Shown here piece by piece: positions 54,363 through 64,000 of a stretch of DNA of 64,000 nucleotides. The notes below the pieces were generated by a model. It was not told the DNA's origin and did not search any database. It worked only from the letters and a program-made list of their open reading frames with translations. A program made the translations under genes and the position numbers. Every line of letters begins with the position of its first letter. The stretch's first letter is position 1. The stretch spans positions 5,520,501 to 5,584,500 of the forward strand of contig OZ020618.1 in the NCBI GenBank assembly GCA_963971575.1, in the 5' to 3' direction. This DNA is from Liopterus haemorrhoidalis (lineage: Eukaryota; Arthropoda; Insecta; Coleoptera; Dytiscidae).

Positions 54363-56440
54363 TAGTTTCTTTGATTCAACATGTATTCGCTAATCAAATT
54401 TAGTGTGCGTGGTCTTCAAAATTAAAACAAGTTTTTCTAAAATTATCTAAGATGTGTTATCCTGTTATAGTTCTTTGTTAATTTATTTTGTTGTGTTCGA
54501 TCATGCAATTTCTGAATTATGAAATTTGCAGACCACGCCAATGTAGTTGTTTTATTTCCGTCGCCTGAGGGCAGTTGGCTCCCACGTTCCGACTGGTTGT
54601 TCCGCAGTTTCTCAAATAAATGCCTCCCAAGACTTATTATGTGAACATGTATGGAGTTATCTCTCTCTCACTTCAACTTTCACCGTGCCTTCCATTGGGA
54701 CACTAATATTTACTTAGATCTGTCACGAATTTACTGTTTTACTATTAGATGACCTTCAAAATAGATGATAGTAAATAAAAGATCGTGCACAAAATTATAT
54801 TAAAAATGTTTTATCAATCTTAAAGATGGACAAACAGATATTTTGATTTTTAATCTGGTAGTTTAACAAGATATAAAGAACATGATTTTTCTCTAATGTG
54901 TTCGGAGATACAAATATAGGGCAAGTTCCAAATCAGCAAATTACTCGATTAATTCATTCAATGACGTAAACGATAGAACCGATGCAATATCATTAACATT
55001 GAAATCTGGAACAATTTGTTCATTTGTGTAATATTTCCCTAACCTAAATTTTTGCTAACGTCATGACGCTGTTAAAGGTCCGTCGCTGAAACAGCGCAGT
55101 TCGTCATTTTGCGTCATAACTTCAATGACAAACGTACTGGCGAAAAAATAACTAAATCGATTTTTTTGCATGTGAATTATAGACTAATATTGCTCTTTAC
55201 TCTTTTATTTTACTAAAACATACCCTTTGAAGTCATATTTAGTTTGTGTTCGATAGTCATTTTGAAGATTTACAAATTTTAAAAGTGTTTATTTAATATA
55301 GGGACATTTGTATTGGTATCCCTGAATAAAACGATGTTTACATTTGTCATTTAACAATACGTCTGTTGTGTGTTGATACTGATTTGTGTTCAAATATCTA
55401 ACTCATAGTAATTTTTAAAAACCTTTTTTATTTAGTTTGTTGTTTATTTAGCAGTTTTGTGTTTAGTTATATATTTTCTTATAGATTTTCTTATTTGATT
55501 TTATGTGTACTGCATAGTTCTTAGGTTATATTCAACTTATTTTTATTTTCTTTTCTTTGATCATATTTTTGGATCACATCAGTCCTTTGTAGGAATATTT
55601 TGCCTATTAGAATAGTTTATTTGTTTCTATTCTGTTCTTATTCTTATATTTTCATTTCATTTCGATACAACTTTACCTCTTGACAGAGGTGGTCTTACAT
55701 CAATCAGTTAATCGGTCTTTTCATCCGATGGAACCGATTGCTAATCAGATTTTACATCGGTGAATTTAAAAACGCGTCGATTAAAAATATATGCATTAAG
55801 AAACGGTTTGATAGATTTTCGATGCAATCGATTAGTCAATCGATGAATTCTGGAAGTTACCCATAGTTATTTACATTGCTAAGTTATTTTTTTTTGTCGA
55901 TGTGGTTTAAGGGCTGAAGCCCGTAAAGCCTCCGGGAACAAAAAATATAACTATCCATCGTGTAATGTATTATTTTTTTTATACTACCATATTTATCTCG
56001 TGTCAAATAACAATAAAAAAAATTGTCTGTTCATTTTAGAGATTCCAATCTAAATATTTCCTTCCGGATATAGTTCGATACCCATAATTACGTCCAAATA
56101 CTTTTCCTAATATTTATGTATGAAGAATGCGAGCTAAATTGCCACCAATTACCGTATGTGTTTCGACATGTGGAGAAAATGATTTATTATGTCCGCGAGA
56201 CTAATGATCTGCGGAGATAATTTCAGTTAAACACACGGGAAGATTAGTTAAGGTCTCGGACATGTGAGAGTGTTCTAAACAAAACTAAGTACTTTATTAT
56301 ACATTTTTCAATAAGGCAGAGATTTAATAGAATTTTAATAAATATTTTCAGCATTATCAAGGATTCGACAGGCTTGTCTCTTTTGACGTCTATAACTTGT
56401 GAGTTATACACAATTATAAAGAGCTAACACAGTAGCCCTC
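54363..56440. other. Long stretch without recognised gene
   Basis: A possible retroposon tail on the minus strand lies at 55880-55935 (GGCTTTACGGGCTTCAGCCC and an A-run), and ATCGATT-like short repeats cluster at 55700-55850. I find no open frames with recognisable protein. Confidence 0.35.
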
Positions 56441-57093
56441 AAGTTTGCCCGGCCGATCCTGTATTGACCACATTTATTCCCTGCTCAAAATTATTGAACA
56501 GTCAATAGACTGGTAGGCTCCAATCTAGTGTTCATAGACTTTAGCAAGTATTTGATTCAGTCAAGAGGTACTCTGGAATATCTTGCATCGTATCACTATT
56601 AAATATAGTAATCTCATCAAAAAATTATACAGTGAGACAAATTGGGCTTAATTAGAAGAGAAGCAAAAGTCTTGCCGTCAGAAGTGGAGTTAAGCAAGGC
56701 TGCCTACTATCTCCTCTGTTAATTAATACCTTTTTAGACTGGGTTCTTCGTAATGCTCTCACAGAATATAAAAGAATACAATTAGACTACCCAAATTGTT
56801 TGGAAGATTTGAGATATGCAGAAGATATATGCGTTCTGTCTCATAATTACTAAGATATGCAAATCAAACTTGAAAGTATTAGTACTTTTGCTAATTTAGT
56901 TGGCTTAAGCATAAATAAGGTGAAAAGCAAAGTACTACAGATTAGTACTAATATCCTCAACAAATTTTCCATCAACGGCAAAGACTTAGATGACGTGGAA
57001 AAATCTGCTATCTCATAGTGCAATAACAAGATTTGGAGGAACTTTAAGGCAAGTAAACAGCAGAATACTTAAAGCTCAACAAGCATTAAGCCT

Positions 57094-57552
57094 GGAACAG
57101 AATGCATAGCGCGCAACGCCGTCAGCACGGCGTCATTTGCGACGGCGTTGCATTTGCGCCGCTGAGAATGGCGTTGAATTTTCGCCTGCACACAATGCAA
57201 TAATTTTTAACGCCGTTAAAGTGACAAGTGACAACCTATATCTGTGTTTATACGTGCGCTTTCTTTTATTAAAATTATAATGGATGATGAAGACTTGTGT
57301 GTGATGTTATTTATGTTGTATGCAAGTTATTACTATACCATTCAGTAAAAACTGAGGTTAGGTGTTCTACGTCAACGTTCAACGACGTCAAAAGTAGAAA
57401 GTTGACAATATTCAATATCAACGGCGTATAAGCCGTTCAGACGTTGCTCAGTCTGTGCACTTGCGTACTACAGCTTGATTTTAACTTTGCGCTGACAGAT
57501 AGCGCCGTCCAAACGCCGTCAACGCGTCGTCGAACTCGTTGCATTCTGTTCC
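57094..57552. mobile_element. GC-rich TIR element with GCCGTC motifs
   Basis: Ends GGAACAGAATGCAT and TGCATTCTGTTCC are inverted repeats. Both subterminal zones are unusually GC-rich, with repeated AACGCCGTC and GACGGCGTT motifs, unlike anything else in the window. No protein is evident. Target duplication is unclear. Confidence 0.6.
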
Positions 57553-57560
57553 GCACTTTA

Positions 57561-57630
57561 GGCATAGCGTAGTGATAAAACAGGTGTCCTGCGATGCTAA
57601 GTTCTCGGGTTCAAACCCCGTTCAGACATG
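57561..57630 (+). repeat. tRNA-like sequence
   Basis: GGCATAGCGTAGTGATAAAA and a perfect box B palindrome GGGTTCAAACCCC, 70 nt in all, followed by AATTTTCAAAAATT. Probably a SINE head fragment. Confidence 0.5.
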
Positions 57631-58249
57631 GAATTTTCAAAAATTATAATTGTTCTGGCAAAGTGCCAAAATAGCAAAGGCTGTTAAAAAAATATATATA
57701 TATTTGGCTTGTTGAAAGAAATCTGGAAATCTAATAAGATCTCTCGTAACACTAAGGTCCGCAAATTTAAAACCAATGTAAATTCTGCTTTGATGTATGG
57801 CAATGTAACTTGAAAAATGACTAAAGAAATTACCCATAAACTCACAGGTATTTATTTATAGATGTATTCGCAGAATTTTTTATATTACTTGGTCATATTC
57901 CTCATTGTTGGGAATCGACAGCACAAAAACTTATCCACGTTGAAATCCATTCAAGAAAGTGGAATTTGATTGGTCATACCCTCCGGAAAGCAGTAAATGA
58001 TATCTCTAGAATGGCCCTAGTAGGGAACCCTCAGGGAATCCGTTGTGGAGGTCGCTCTGTATCCACATGGAGGAGAATAATACATAAAGAACTTGATGTT
58101 TACGGAACTATCTGGCGCCAGGTGAAGAGGCTTGCTTTTCACAGGACTCGATAGCGCGAGTTTGTAAAGACCCTATGCTCCAGCGAGGAGATCGAAGACA
58201 CAATATAATTCGGAGAGTGGAAAAAAACCCATTGAAATACATTTTCTCC

Positions 58250-58640
58250 AGAAATATTTATTATGTATAGTAACAAATATAATTTCTATCAATATTTATT
58301 ATGGTTTCTTAACGTTGTTCTAATTTTTCGATACCTTTTCTATAGAAGTTTTCTAGATTTGACTTAAAATAACTGATCAGGTGATTTTCTACATCGGTGA
58401 TATTTCGAAATTTTTTATCTCTGAGTGTATGTTCCCTAGACCTAAATAGGGAAAAAACGGAAAGCGCGAGATCGTATGAATACGGCGGAAGTGGAATAAT
58501 TTCCTAGTCTGAATTTTTTAGCGGATTATTTTTGCTTAATGGGCCGTGTATTGTCATGATGAAAAACTATTCCTTTTCGGTTAAATAAATTTGGACGTTT
58601 TTCCTTTAGTTTCTGATTTAATTTCAACAATTATAGACAC
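58250..58640 (-). pseudogene. Mariner transposase C-terminus, decayed
   Basis: The minus strand shows, across two frames, NRKGIVFHHDNTRPIKQK (second catalytic Asp in HHDN), DKKFRNITDVENHLISYFKS and ENFYRKGIEKLEQR. At least three stops. The N-terminal half is absent. Confidence 0.55.
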
Positions 58641-58734
58641 GAATTAGAGAAAAAACGCCACTAAACTCTTAATAATGATATTAATAATTATAATAATAGA
58701 GCTTTAGTTGACTACTCAGTACCGCAATTAGAAG

Positions 58735-58799
58735 TGAACCCTGGGATTTGAACCTGTACAGCTCTACTTCATAGAAAACCGTTTTACCACAAAGCCATT
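58735..58799 (-). repeat. tRNA-like sequence
   Basis: The minus strand reads ATGGCTTTGTGGTAAAACGG at box A and AGGTTCAAATCCC at box B. Similar in layout to 57561-57630; probably a SINE remnant. Confidence 0.5.
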
Positions 58800-58805
58800 T
58801 TCATT

Positions 58806-59765
58806 CTTCGATGTACTATGCAAAAATATTTTCTATTACAAGAACTCGATTCCAATTTGCAATAAATTTTTAATTGCCTTTCTTTATGCAAATGGACTTT
58901 TTGCAATCAATAAAATAAATTACTTAACAAACGGTTCAGACAATAAATATAAACAAGGAGTGTCTTATTCTTTTTAATTACAACCGTTAATTTTCAACAA
59001 ATTTTCACTTATGAATTTAAAATTTACGGGCCAAATATAATCTATACCGTGTTAAAGAGTTATTAAAAGAAATTCAATATAGAAATTATCCTTAGGCTAG
59101 GTATATAAGATTGATGGATTCATTAGTGAATACTTTTAAATATTTCACTGGGAAGAGAAAGATTTAAAACGTTTTAATGTTAACAGAAATTTGTTTATTT
59201 AAAAATGTATTTTGATAACCATATATAGACAATTTTTGTTTCTAAAAGTAAAAGTAAGTTTACATTAAGAGAGCACAAGAATTACACATGGAATTTGTGA
59301 CTGATACTCGAATATATTCTCTAAAAGGTGCGTTAAAATTAATGTAAAAAAAATAGCCCAATATGCTTAAGACCAAAAATGTACAATGTTTGTATTCGAC
59401 CTGTCATTATATGATGTCGTAGAATGTTAAATGATGGTACAGAAATATTAGCCAATATAAACATATCTGTATTACGGAAGACTGTAGAAGCATATGTCAA
59501 GTAAATATTTTTTACATACATTTTAAAATATGGAAAGTCGTTTCCGTGTACCAGATGAGTCTGGGTAAACAACTTGTAATTAAAACATCAAAAGATGACA
59601 GATAATACATTCAAGATCTTCCTTTATAGGTATTTTCACTTTCATTCAATTCAGATCTTAAATAAATAGTATAAATTATATTAATAAATCAAAAGTTTAC
59701 CAAGAGAATGGTCAATTTTTAAACACATCTGTGATTATTAGGTCAGCATTTCAAAACTGGCCGTT
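58806..59765. other. No recognised content
   Basis: AT-rich spacer. Confidence 0.4.
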
Positions 59766-59767
59766 TT

Positions 59768-59880
59768 TACCTTTTATGTTTTTACAAACGACCACTAGAT
59801 GGTAGTATTGAAATGTGTCATTACTAGATTCGTAAAATTTGGCATTTGTTATTGTCAAATCAGTGACAGCTTGTAAATTG
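59768..59880 (-). repeat. Dispersed repeat, inverse copy of 18749-18855
   Basis: ACAAACGACCACTAGATGGT and GAAATGTGTCATTACTAGAT match the earlier copy in reverse orientation. Confidence 0.65.
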
Positions 59881-59904
59881 ACCGAGTAGTTTGTTGACAA
59901 TGAG

Positions 59905-60142
59905 CAGGAGCGCAAACAGGGGGGGGTCCAAGGGGTCCGGACCCACCCCGAACTGTGAGAAGTGAGGACTTTTTTTTTTGCTCTTCACTTAAAACTTAGA
60001 AGTGAGGATCTTTTTTTTTGCTCTTCACTTAAAATTTAGAAGGGGGACTTCTTTTTTTTTGCTCTTCACCTGAAATTGAAATTTTGCCCTGTGTTTATAA
60101 AAATTATGTAATAATAATAATAATAATGTGTGTGCGTCCCTG
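59905..60142. mobile_element. hAT MITE with CAGGAGCGCA ends and hairpin array
   Basis: Ends CAGGAGCGCA and TGCGTCCCTG, flanked by ACAATGAG (59897-59904) and ACAGTGAG (60143-60150), seven of eight matching. The inside has three tandem units of about 40 bp (AGAAGTGAGGATCTTTTTTT and TGCTCTTCACTTAAAA), like those in the MITEs at 43563 and 61459. Confidence 0.75.
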
Positions 60143-60202
60143 ACAGTGAGTGTTAAAAAAGTTTGTAAAAAAATAGATATTACTCGTGAAGGTTTTAGAT
60201 GG

Positions 60203-60990
60203 ATGGTTTTTTACAATTTTAGTAAAGGTCTATCTCAACAATAACGCATAGATTTGCTTCGTTCTTTTGGTAATGAAGTACCATCAGAAAAGACTGTTAA
60301 CAATTGGTTTGCAGAATTTCGTCGTGGTCATGCGACCGTCAGTGATGAATCTCGTGAAGGTCGACCAAAATCGGTTGTGATTCAAAAAAACATCGATATT
60401 GTGCGCAAAATAATTGAAGAAGATTGCCATGTGACTTACCGTGAGATAGAGGCATCCTTTGGCATATCGCAGTCCGCAATACATTTGATTTTGCATGAAC
60501 ATTTAGCTGTGAAAAAGATCTTTTCCAGATGGATTCCGTATAATTTGACCGAAGATCAAAAAAAGCTCGTGTTGATTGGTATAAAGGGAATGCGAAAAAA
60601 ATTCAACCTAGGCACTGCAAAATCCGCATACAACATCGTTGTAGGTGACGAAACTTGGATTTATTGATATGAACCGGAAGGTAAGCAACAATCCACTGTT
60701 TGGGTCTTCCAAGATGAACCGAAACCCACAAAAGTTGTTTGTTCACGAAGCACTTTCAAGAAAATGCTTGTTTCTTTAATTATCCTGGGCATGTCGCAAT
60801 CGTTCCTTTAGAGAATCGGAGAACAGTTAATGCTGAATAGTATTCAACAATTTGTTTGCCAGAAGTCATCGAAAAAATCAGGAAAAACAACCAAAAGCGT
60901 CGCATCAAACCCACAAAATTATTGTGGTCATATTATGTGCTGTATCCTTGTAAAACGGAACAGTACAAGCCTTATGACTTTAATTCAAAC
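60203..60990 (+). pseudogene. Mariner transposase, decayed
   Basis: The plus strand encodes a mariner transposase: YNFSKGLSQQ, TAA at 60242-60244, LLRSFGNEVPSEKTVNNWFA, EFRRGHATVSDESREGRPKS, YREIEASFGISQSAIHLILH, KKIFSRWIPYNLTEDQKK and VVGDETWIY (first catalytic Asp) before TGA at 60665-60667, then YEPEGKQQSTVWVFQDEPKP. A frameshift follows near 60770, and the sequence fades after VCQKSSKKSGKTTK-like residues. The second and third catalytic Asp are missing. A hAT MITE sits at its 5' side. Confidence 0.8.
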
Positions 60991-61010
60991 AAGACAGATC
61001 CTTATTTTCT

Positions 61011-61450
61011 TTAATAATAAATAATAATAACTATTTAAACAATCAAAAACTGCTTTACATATACAATCCATTAATTTTGCGAGTCAAATTTCAAAATATA
61101 ATCTATTAATACAAATTGACACTTATGTTATTCGCATAATCAAGTTTACAAATAGCGTTTTGTTGGCAAGATGTATATAATAGAAACCGACGTCCGAGTG
61201 TTGCAAATTCTAATATATCTTAGATCATTGTTAGCCCACCTACTCGGTAGCCATAATATTCTAATAAAATGCTGTGCGACTTCAAACTTTCTATGGAATG
61301 TTAATGGGTTACTTGTCAGCTATGGTGCTATATATTTATCATCTCAACAGGACTGGATTCATTTCATTTCAGTTTATTAAACTGTGACTTCTGACACTAG
61401 AAATGCAACTGGATAAAGCTGCATTTACAGCAGAATTGATAGAATATACG
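61011..61450. other. No recognised content
   Basis: AT-rich spacer; an open frame at 61171-61380 is unidentifiable. Confidence 0.35.
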
Positions 61451-61458
61451 CTCTGAGT

Positions 61459-61676
61459 CAGTGGCGCACGCAGCGGGGGGGGCACCCCTATGAAGGAAGG
61501 AAATCAAAATAAAAACACACAAATTGAGATGAGGACCTTTTTTTTAGGTCGTCACTTATATTTTAGAAGTGAGGACCTTTTTTTTATGTCATCATTTTGT
61601 ATTTCCGAAGTGAGGAGGAGTTAAATAATCTTGCCTTCCGCCCCCCTCCCAACAAAAATTCCTGGGTGCCGCACTG
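61459..61676. mobile_element. hAT MITE with CAGTGGCGCACGCAG ends and hairpin array
   Basis: Flanked by an exact 8-bp duplication CTCTGAGT (61451-61458, 61677-61684). Left end CAGTGGCGCACGCAGCGGGG, right end CCTGGGTGCCGCACTG. The inside has hairpin units such as GTGAGGACCTTTTTTTTAGG followed by TCGTCACTTATA, similar to the arrays at 43563 and 59905. A right-end fragment lies at 51335. Confidence 0.9.
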
Positions 61677-61944
61677 CTCTGAGTTGTTAATTATAGATTG
61701 CCACTAACCAGTTTGTCATATAGATACTAAGCCGTTCACAGCTATAAATTTAATACACTGTACGTTGTCGACTACAGAGAGTTTTCCAAACTTTATAGTT
61801 AGTGCACTGTTTTAATGAGACAGACATATAAAAACACATTAGCTTATTATTATCTTATTTTAATATAATAATGGCGTATTAATAATTAGTAATTTAGCAT
61901 GTAGTTCAGCTACTACTTTATGCAATATTAGTTAAAACCTGGCC

Positions 61945-62830
61945 TCCGTAGTTTATTTAGTCTAGAAAAAATGTAAGGCTTTAATCGTTTAAAGCGTTTC
62001 GACATTAGGATTTTTTTTTTTTTTTAATAATGCGATATTTGTGAAAACTTTGGAATAAAAAAAGCACAGCTCAAAAACGCTTAAAGATAGAAATCTGCCG
62101 TTAGAATTTTTTGATTATTTGTAGCTTATTTAGTCTAGAAAAAAATTGGGGCTTTAATCGTTTAACGGGTTTGGAGATTACGAAAGTTTTTTTTAATGGC
62201 ATAATTTACATTATTTGTGAAAATTTTGAATATAAAATAGCACAACTCAAAAACGGTTAGAGATAGCGACCTGCGGTTGGAATTTTTTAATTTCCTGTAG
62301 TTCATTTAGTCTAGAAAAAATTTGGGGCTTAAATCATTTCATGGGTTTCGAGATTATGACAATTTTTTAATGGCATAGTTTACATTATTTTTGAAAATTG
62401 TGAATAAAAAAAAAATCATAACTCAAAAATGGTTAAAGGAAACGACCTCAAGGTAGAATTTTTGGATTTCTGGTAGTTTATTTAGTCTAGAAAAAATATG
62501 AGGCCTAATTTGTTTTCCATGATTTAAAATTATGACAAATTTTAATATGGCGTGATTTATAGAAATTTTCATATTCGCATGGACTTATCTCAAAAACTAA
62601 ATGCGATAAAGACCTGCGGTTGAAAATTTTGAAATCTTAAGGTCCTAATTGACTTGTATCCAAATTTTGAAACAAAAAAATTTTTTGAAAATTTTCATGT
62701 TTTTTTTAAATTTTTTGAAAATTTTGTTAAAATTCTAACTAAAAAATGGTTAGAGATATAAATATGTGGTTTGAATTTTTAAAATTCTCCTACGTTGTTT
62801 AGTCTAAAAATAAATTTGGGCTTTAATAAA
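61945..62830. repeat. Tandem satellite array, unit about 173 bp
   Basis: TTTAGTCTAGAAAAAA recurs at about 61957, 62130, 62307 and 62477, with GGGCTTTAATCGTTTAA and AACTCAAAAACGGTTA-type motifs in register. A more diverged unit with GTTTAGTCTAAAAATAAATT lies at about 62796. Divergence rises toward the right end. Confidence 0.8.
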
Positions 62831-63375
62831 TCAATTAATAAGTTTTGTATGGGCAGTAAACCAAAACCCTTGAAAATGGCCAAATATCGAAAAAATCGTA
62901 AGGGGTACCCCTTATGATTTTTTCGATTTTCGAGCAAAAATTTTTTGTCTCCGATTTTATTGAAAATTGGTATAAATATGTATTTTTGGATGTAGATCAA
63001 CAAAATTTGGTCCATTTTGAAGTTTGGGCAAAAGTTTTGGAATTATAGGCAAAAAACAGACCAAAATCGGCTCTAACTCAAAAAATAGGAAAGCATGAAT
63101 TTTTTTAATATTTTTTTCATAATCCTCATCCCAAAATTAGCTTAAAACTATATTTTGGCTAAAATCGGAGTCAAAAAATTTTTGATCAAAATTTCAAAAT
63201 TTTCGAGAAATTAAAAAAATTTTTTTTTTTGCAAAATTGATTGATATTTTTACATTTGTAGCCTTAGATCACAAACATATGGTCACTTTTGAGTTACAGT
63301 CTAAAATTTTGACATTTGCGGCAAAAAATGTAAAAAAAAATTCCACAAAAGAGTCGATGAAATGTGAGCCTGCCG
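62831..63375. repeat. Satellite-flanking repeat region with palindrome
   Basis: Holds a near-perfect palindrome centred at about 62906 (half-site AATCGTAAGGGGT) shared with 8409-8442, the GGGCAGTAAACCAAAACCCT stretch shared with 49923, and the 280-bp segment (63105-63375) shared with 53090. Together these suggest a larger repeat unit of which the other loci carry parts. Confidence 0.65.
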
Positions 63376-63489
63376 AGTCTCCAGCATTGCAAAGCCTCTT
63401 AATGCAAATTTGAAACGAGTAAATACATATGAAATAAAAATAGTTACAATATAAAATAGACAAATATAAAAATAAATATACTGGAGAAC

Positions 63490-63880
63490 AAAAATGTGGC
63501 CATCAACAGTGGCCTGTACGAAGGCGTGTGATGGCGGTTTCTTCCCTGCGGTTAATCCTGCAGGAAGAACCCCATGGTTTAATGTCTCGCTTAATCTGTC
63601 TGAACTAACGTCCTGTATGCTGCTCCAATCATGCTGCCACCTGGCTAAAACTAAATGTTTCAGATGACTCTTTGCGTCATCTGGAAATATGACACTAACA
63701 TCAATCATAGATCTGTGGGAGGCGGCTTTTATAGCTACATCAGCCGCTTCGTTGCCTTTAATACCAACATGTCTCGATATCCAAAACAGCTCTACCATCA
63801 CATTCTGGGCATTCAGATTGTGGAGTAGCAATTGAATCTTTAGTACAAGAGGAATCACTGGGTCTGGATCACGGAAATTG
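63490..63880 (-). pseudogene. RNase H LINE fragment, second copy of the 42103 family
   Basis: The minus strand encodes PLVLKIQLLLHNLNAQNVMV, ELFWISRHVGIKGNEAADVA, HLVLARWQHDWSSIQDV and GVLPAGLTAGKKP-like residues, paralogous to 42640-42990. It is truncated at both ends, and the zinc knuckle is missing. Confidence 0.7.
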
Positions 63881-64000
63881 AAGAAAATAGTAAATTATAA
63901 GTGAAAGTAATCGATAGTAATGTCTTCCATTTGGTAAAAGTACAATAATGGATGATAAAACGCTATTCAGTTCTTAACATACTCTCATATATGATAAATT

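Larger units (their letters stand above)
56441..58210 (+). pseudogene. LINE reverse transcriptase remnant, split by an insertion
   Basis: Plus-strand fragments occur in order: VRSGVKQGCLLSPLLINTFL (near 56690), LDYPNCLEDLRYAEDICVLS (catalytic motif, with YAED in place of FADD), INKVKSKVLQISTNI and INGKDLDDVE, then, after 57660, RKWNLIGHTLRKAVNDISRM, GRSVSTWRRIIHKEL and VKRLAFHRTR. The family is one with a C-terminal W.GHTLRK motif. Several stops and the changed catalytic motif make it dead. An inverted-repeat element (57094-57552) and a tRNA-like piece split it. Confidence 0.65.

Noticed and set aside
54540..54700. Possible exon, balanced composition
   Set aside because: I could not find an open frame with splice sites or any familiar motif.
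57966..58154. Independent small gene
   Set aside because: The residues match the C-terminal GHTLRK region of the LINE whose reverse transcriptase lies at 56441-57060.

Overview
This is AT-rich, intron-containing animal DNA, most likely from an insect. The evidence is the density and type of mobile elements (mariner, rosa-like DD41D, piggyBac, pogo and hAT DNA transposons; non-LTR retrotransposons with RNase H and zinc-knuckle tails; tRNA-derived SINEs), spliceosomal introns, and a small secreted His/Val/Pro repeat protein of the insect cuticle or secretory type. I cannot name the species. No rRNA, CRISPR or bacterial operon structure is present.

Two host genes can be assembled by hand. The first (minus strand, 6765 down to 1, running off the left edge) has a start exon encoding a membrane anchor (6646-6765), a Cys-containing exon (5288-6122), a third exon (2821-3160) and a long Lys-rich open exon (1-1088). 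The first two joins are phase-consistent. The last join is out of phase, so an exon is missing from my model or the gene is damaged. The second (plus strand, about 23270-29620) has a TATA box, a 7-codon start exon, a signal-peptide exon, a His-rich repeat exon, a 3' UTR intron and a poly(A) signal. It encodes a secreted protein of 105 residues.

Nearly everything else is transposon debris. 0-7 kb: gene 1, with mariner-family fragments, a foldback MITE and a reversed modular element in its introns. 7-16 kb: a THAP-like exon remnant, several LINE 3' ends, a 148-bp satellite array and a decayed mariner. 16-23 kb: an internally deleted piggyBac, a nested terminal-inverted-repeat (TIR) element, MITEs, a SINE, a duplicated exon-like block and a modular element. 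23-29.6 kb: gene 2 with intronic insertions. 29.6-35 kb: a rosa-like DD41D element carrying a MITE, an internally deleted mariner and a CR1/Jockey-like LINE. 35-44 kb: two hAT elements, a mariner tail, a modular element and two RNase H LINEs. 44-53 kb: LINE fragments, more modular elements, the second copy of the exon-like block, Penelope-like tails and a 16-bp minisatellite. 53-64 kb: a pogo-like remnant, an interrupted LINE, mariner remnants, hAT MITEs and a 173-bp satellite.

The most unusual signals are four. (1) A roughly 1-kb element family has well-conserved flanks but a different tRNA-like module in each copy. (2) Three hAT-type MITEs with different termini share the same T8-centred hairpin array. 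(3) An ATG-to-splice-donor exon block is duplicated at 21.1 and 48.7 kb. (4) Paired inverted Penelope-like tails carry hammerhead-like cores. All boundaries and family names come from reading the sequence alone.
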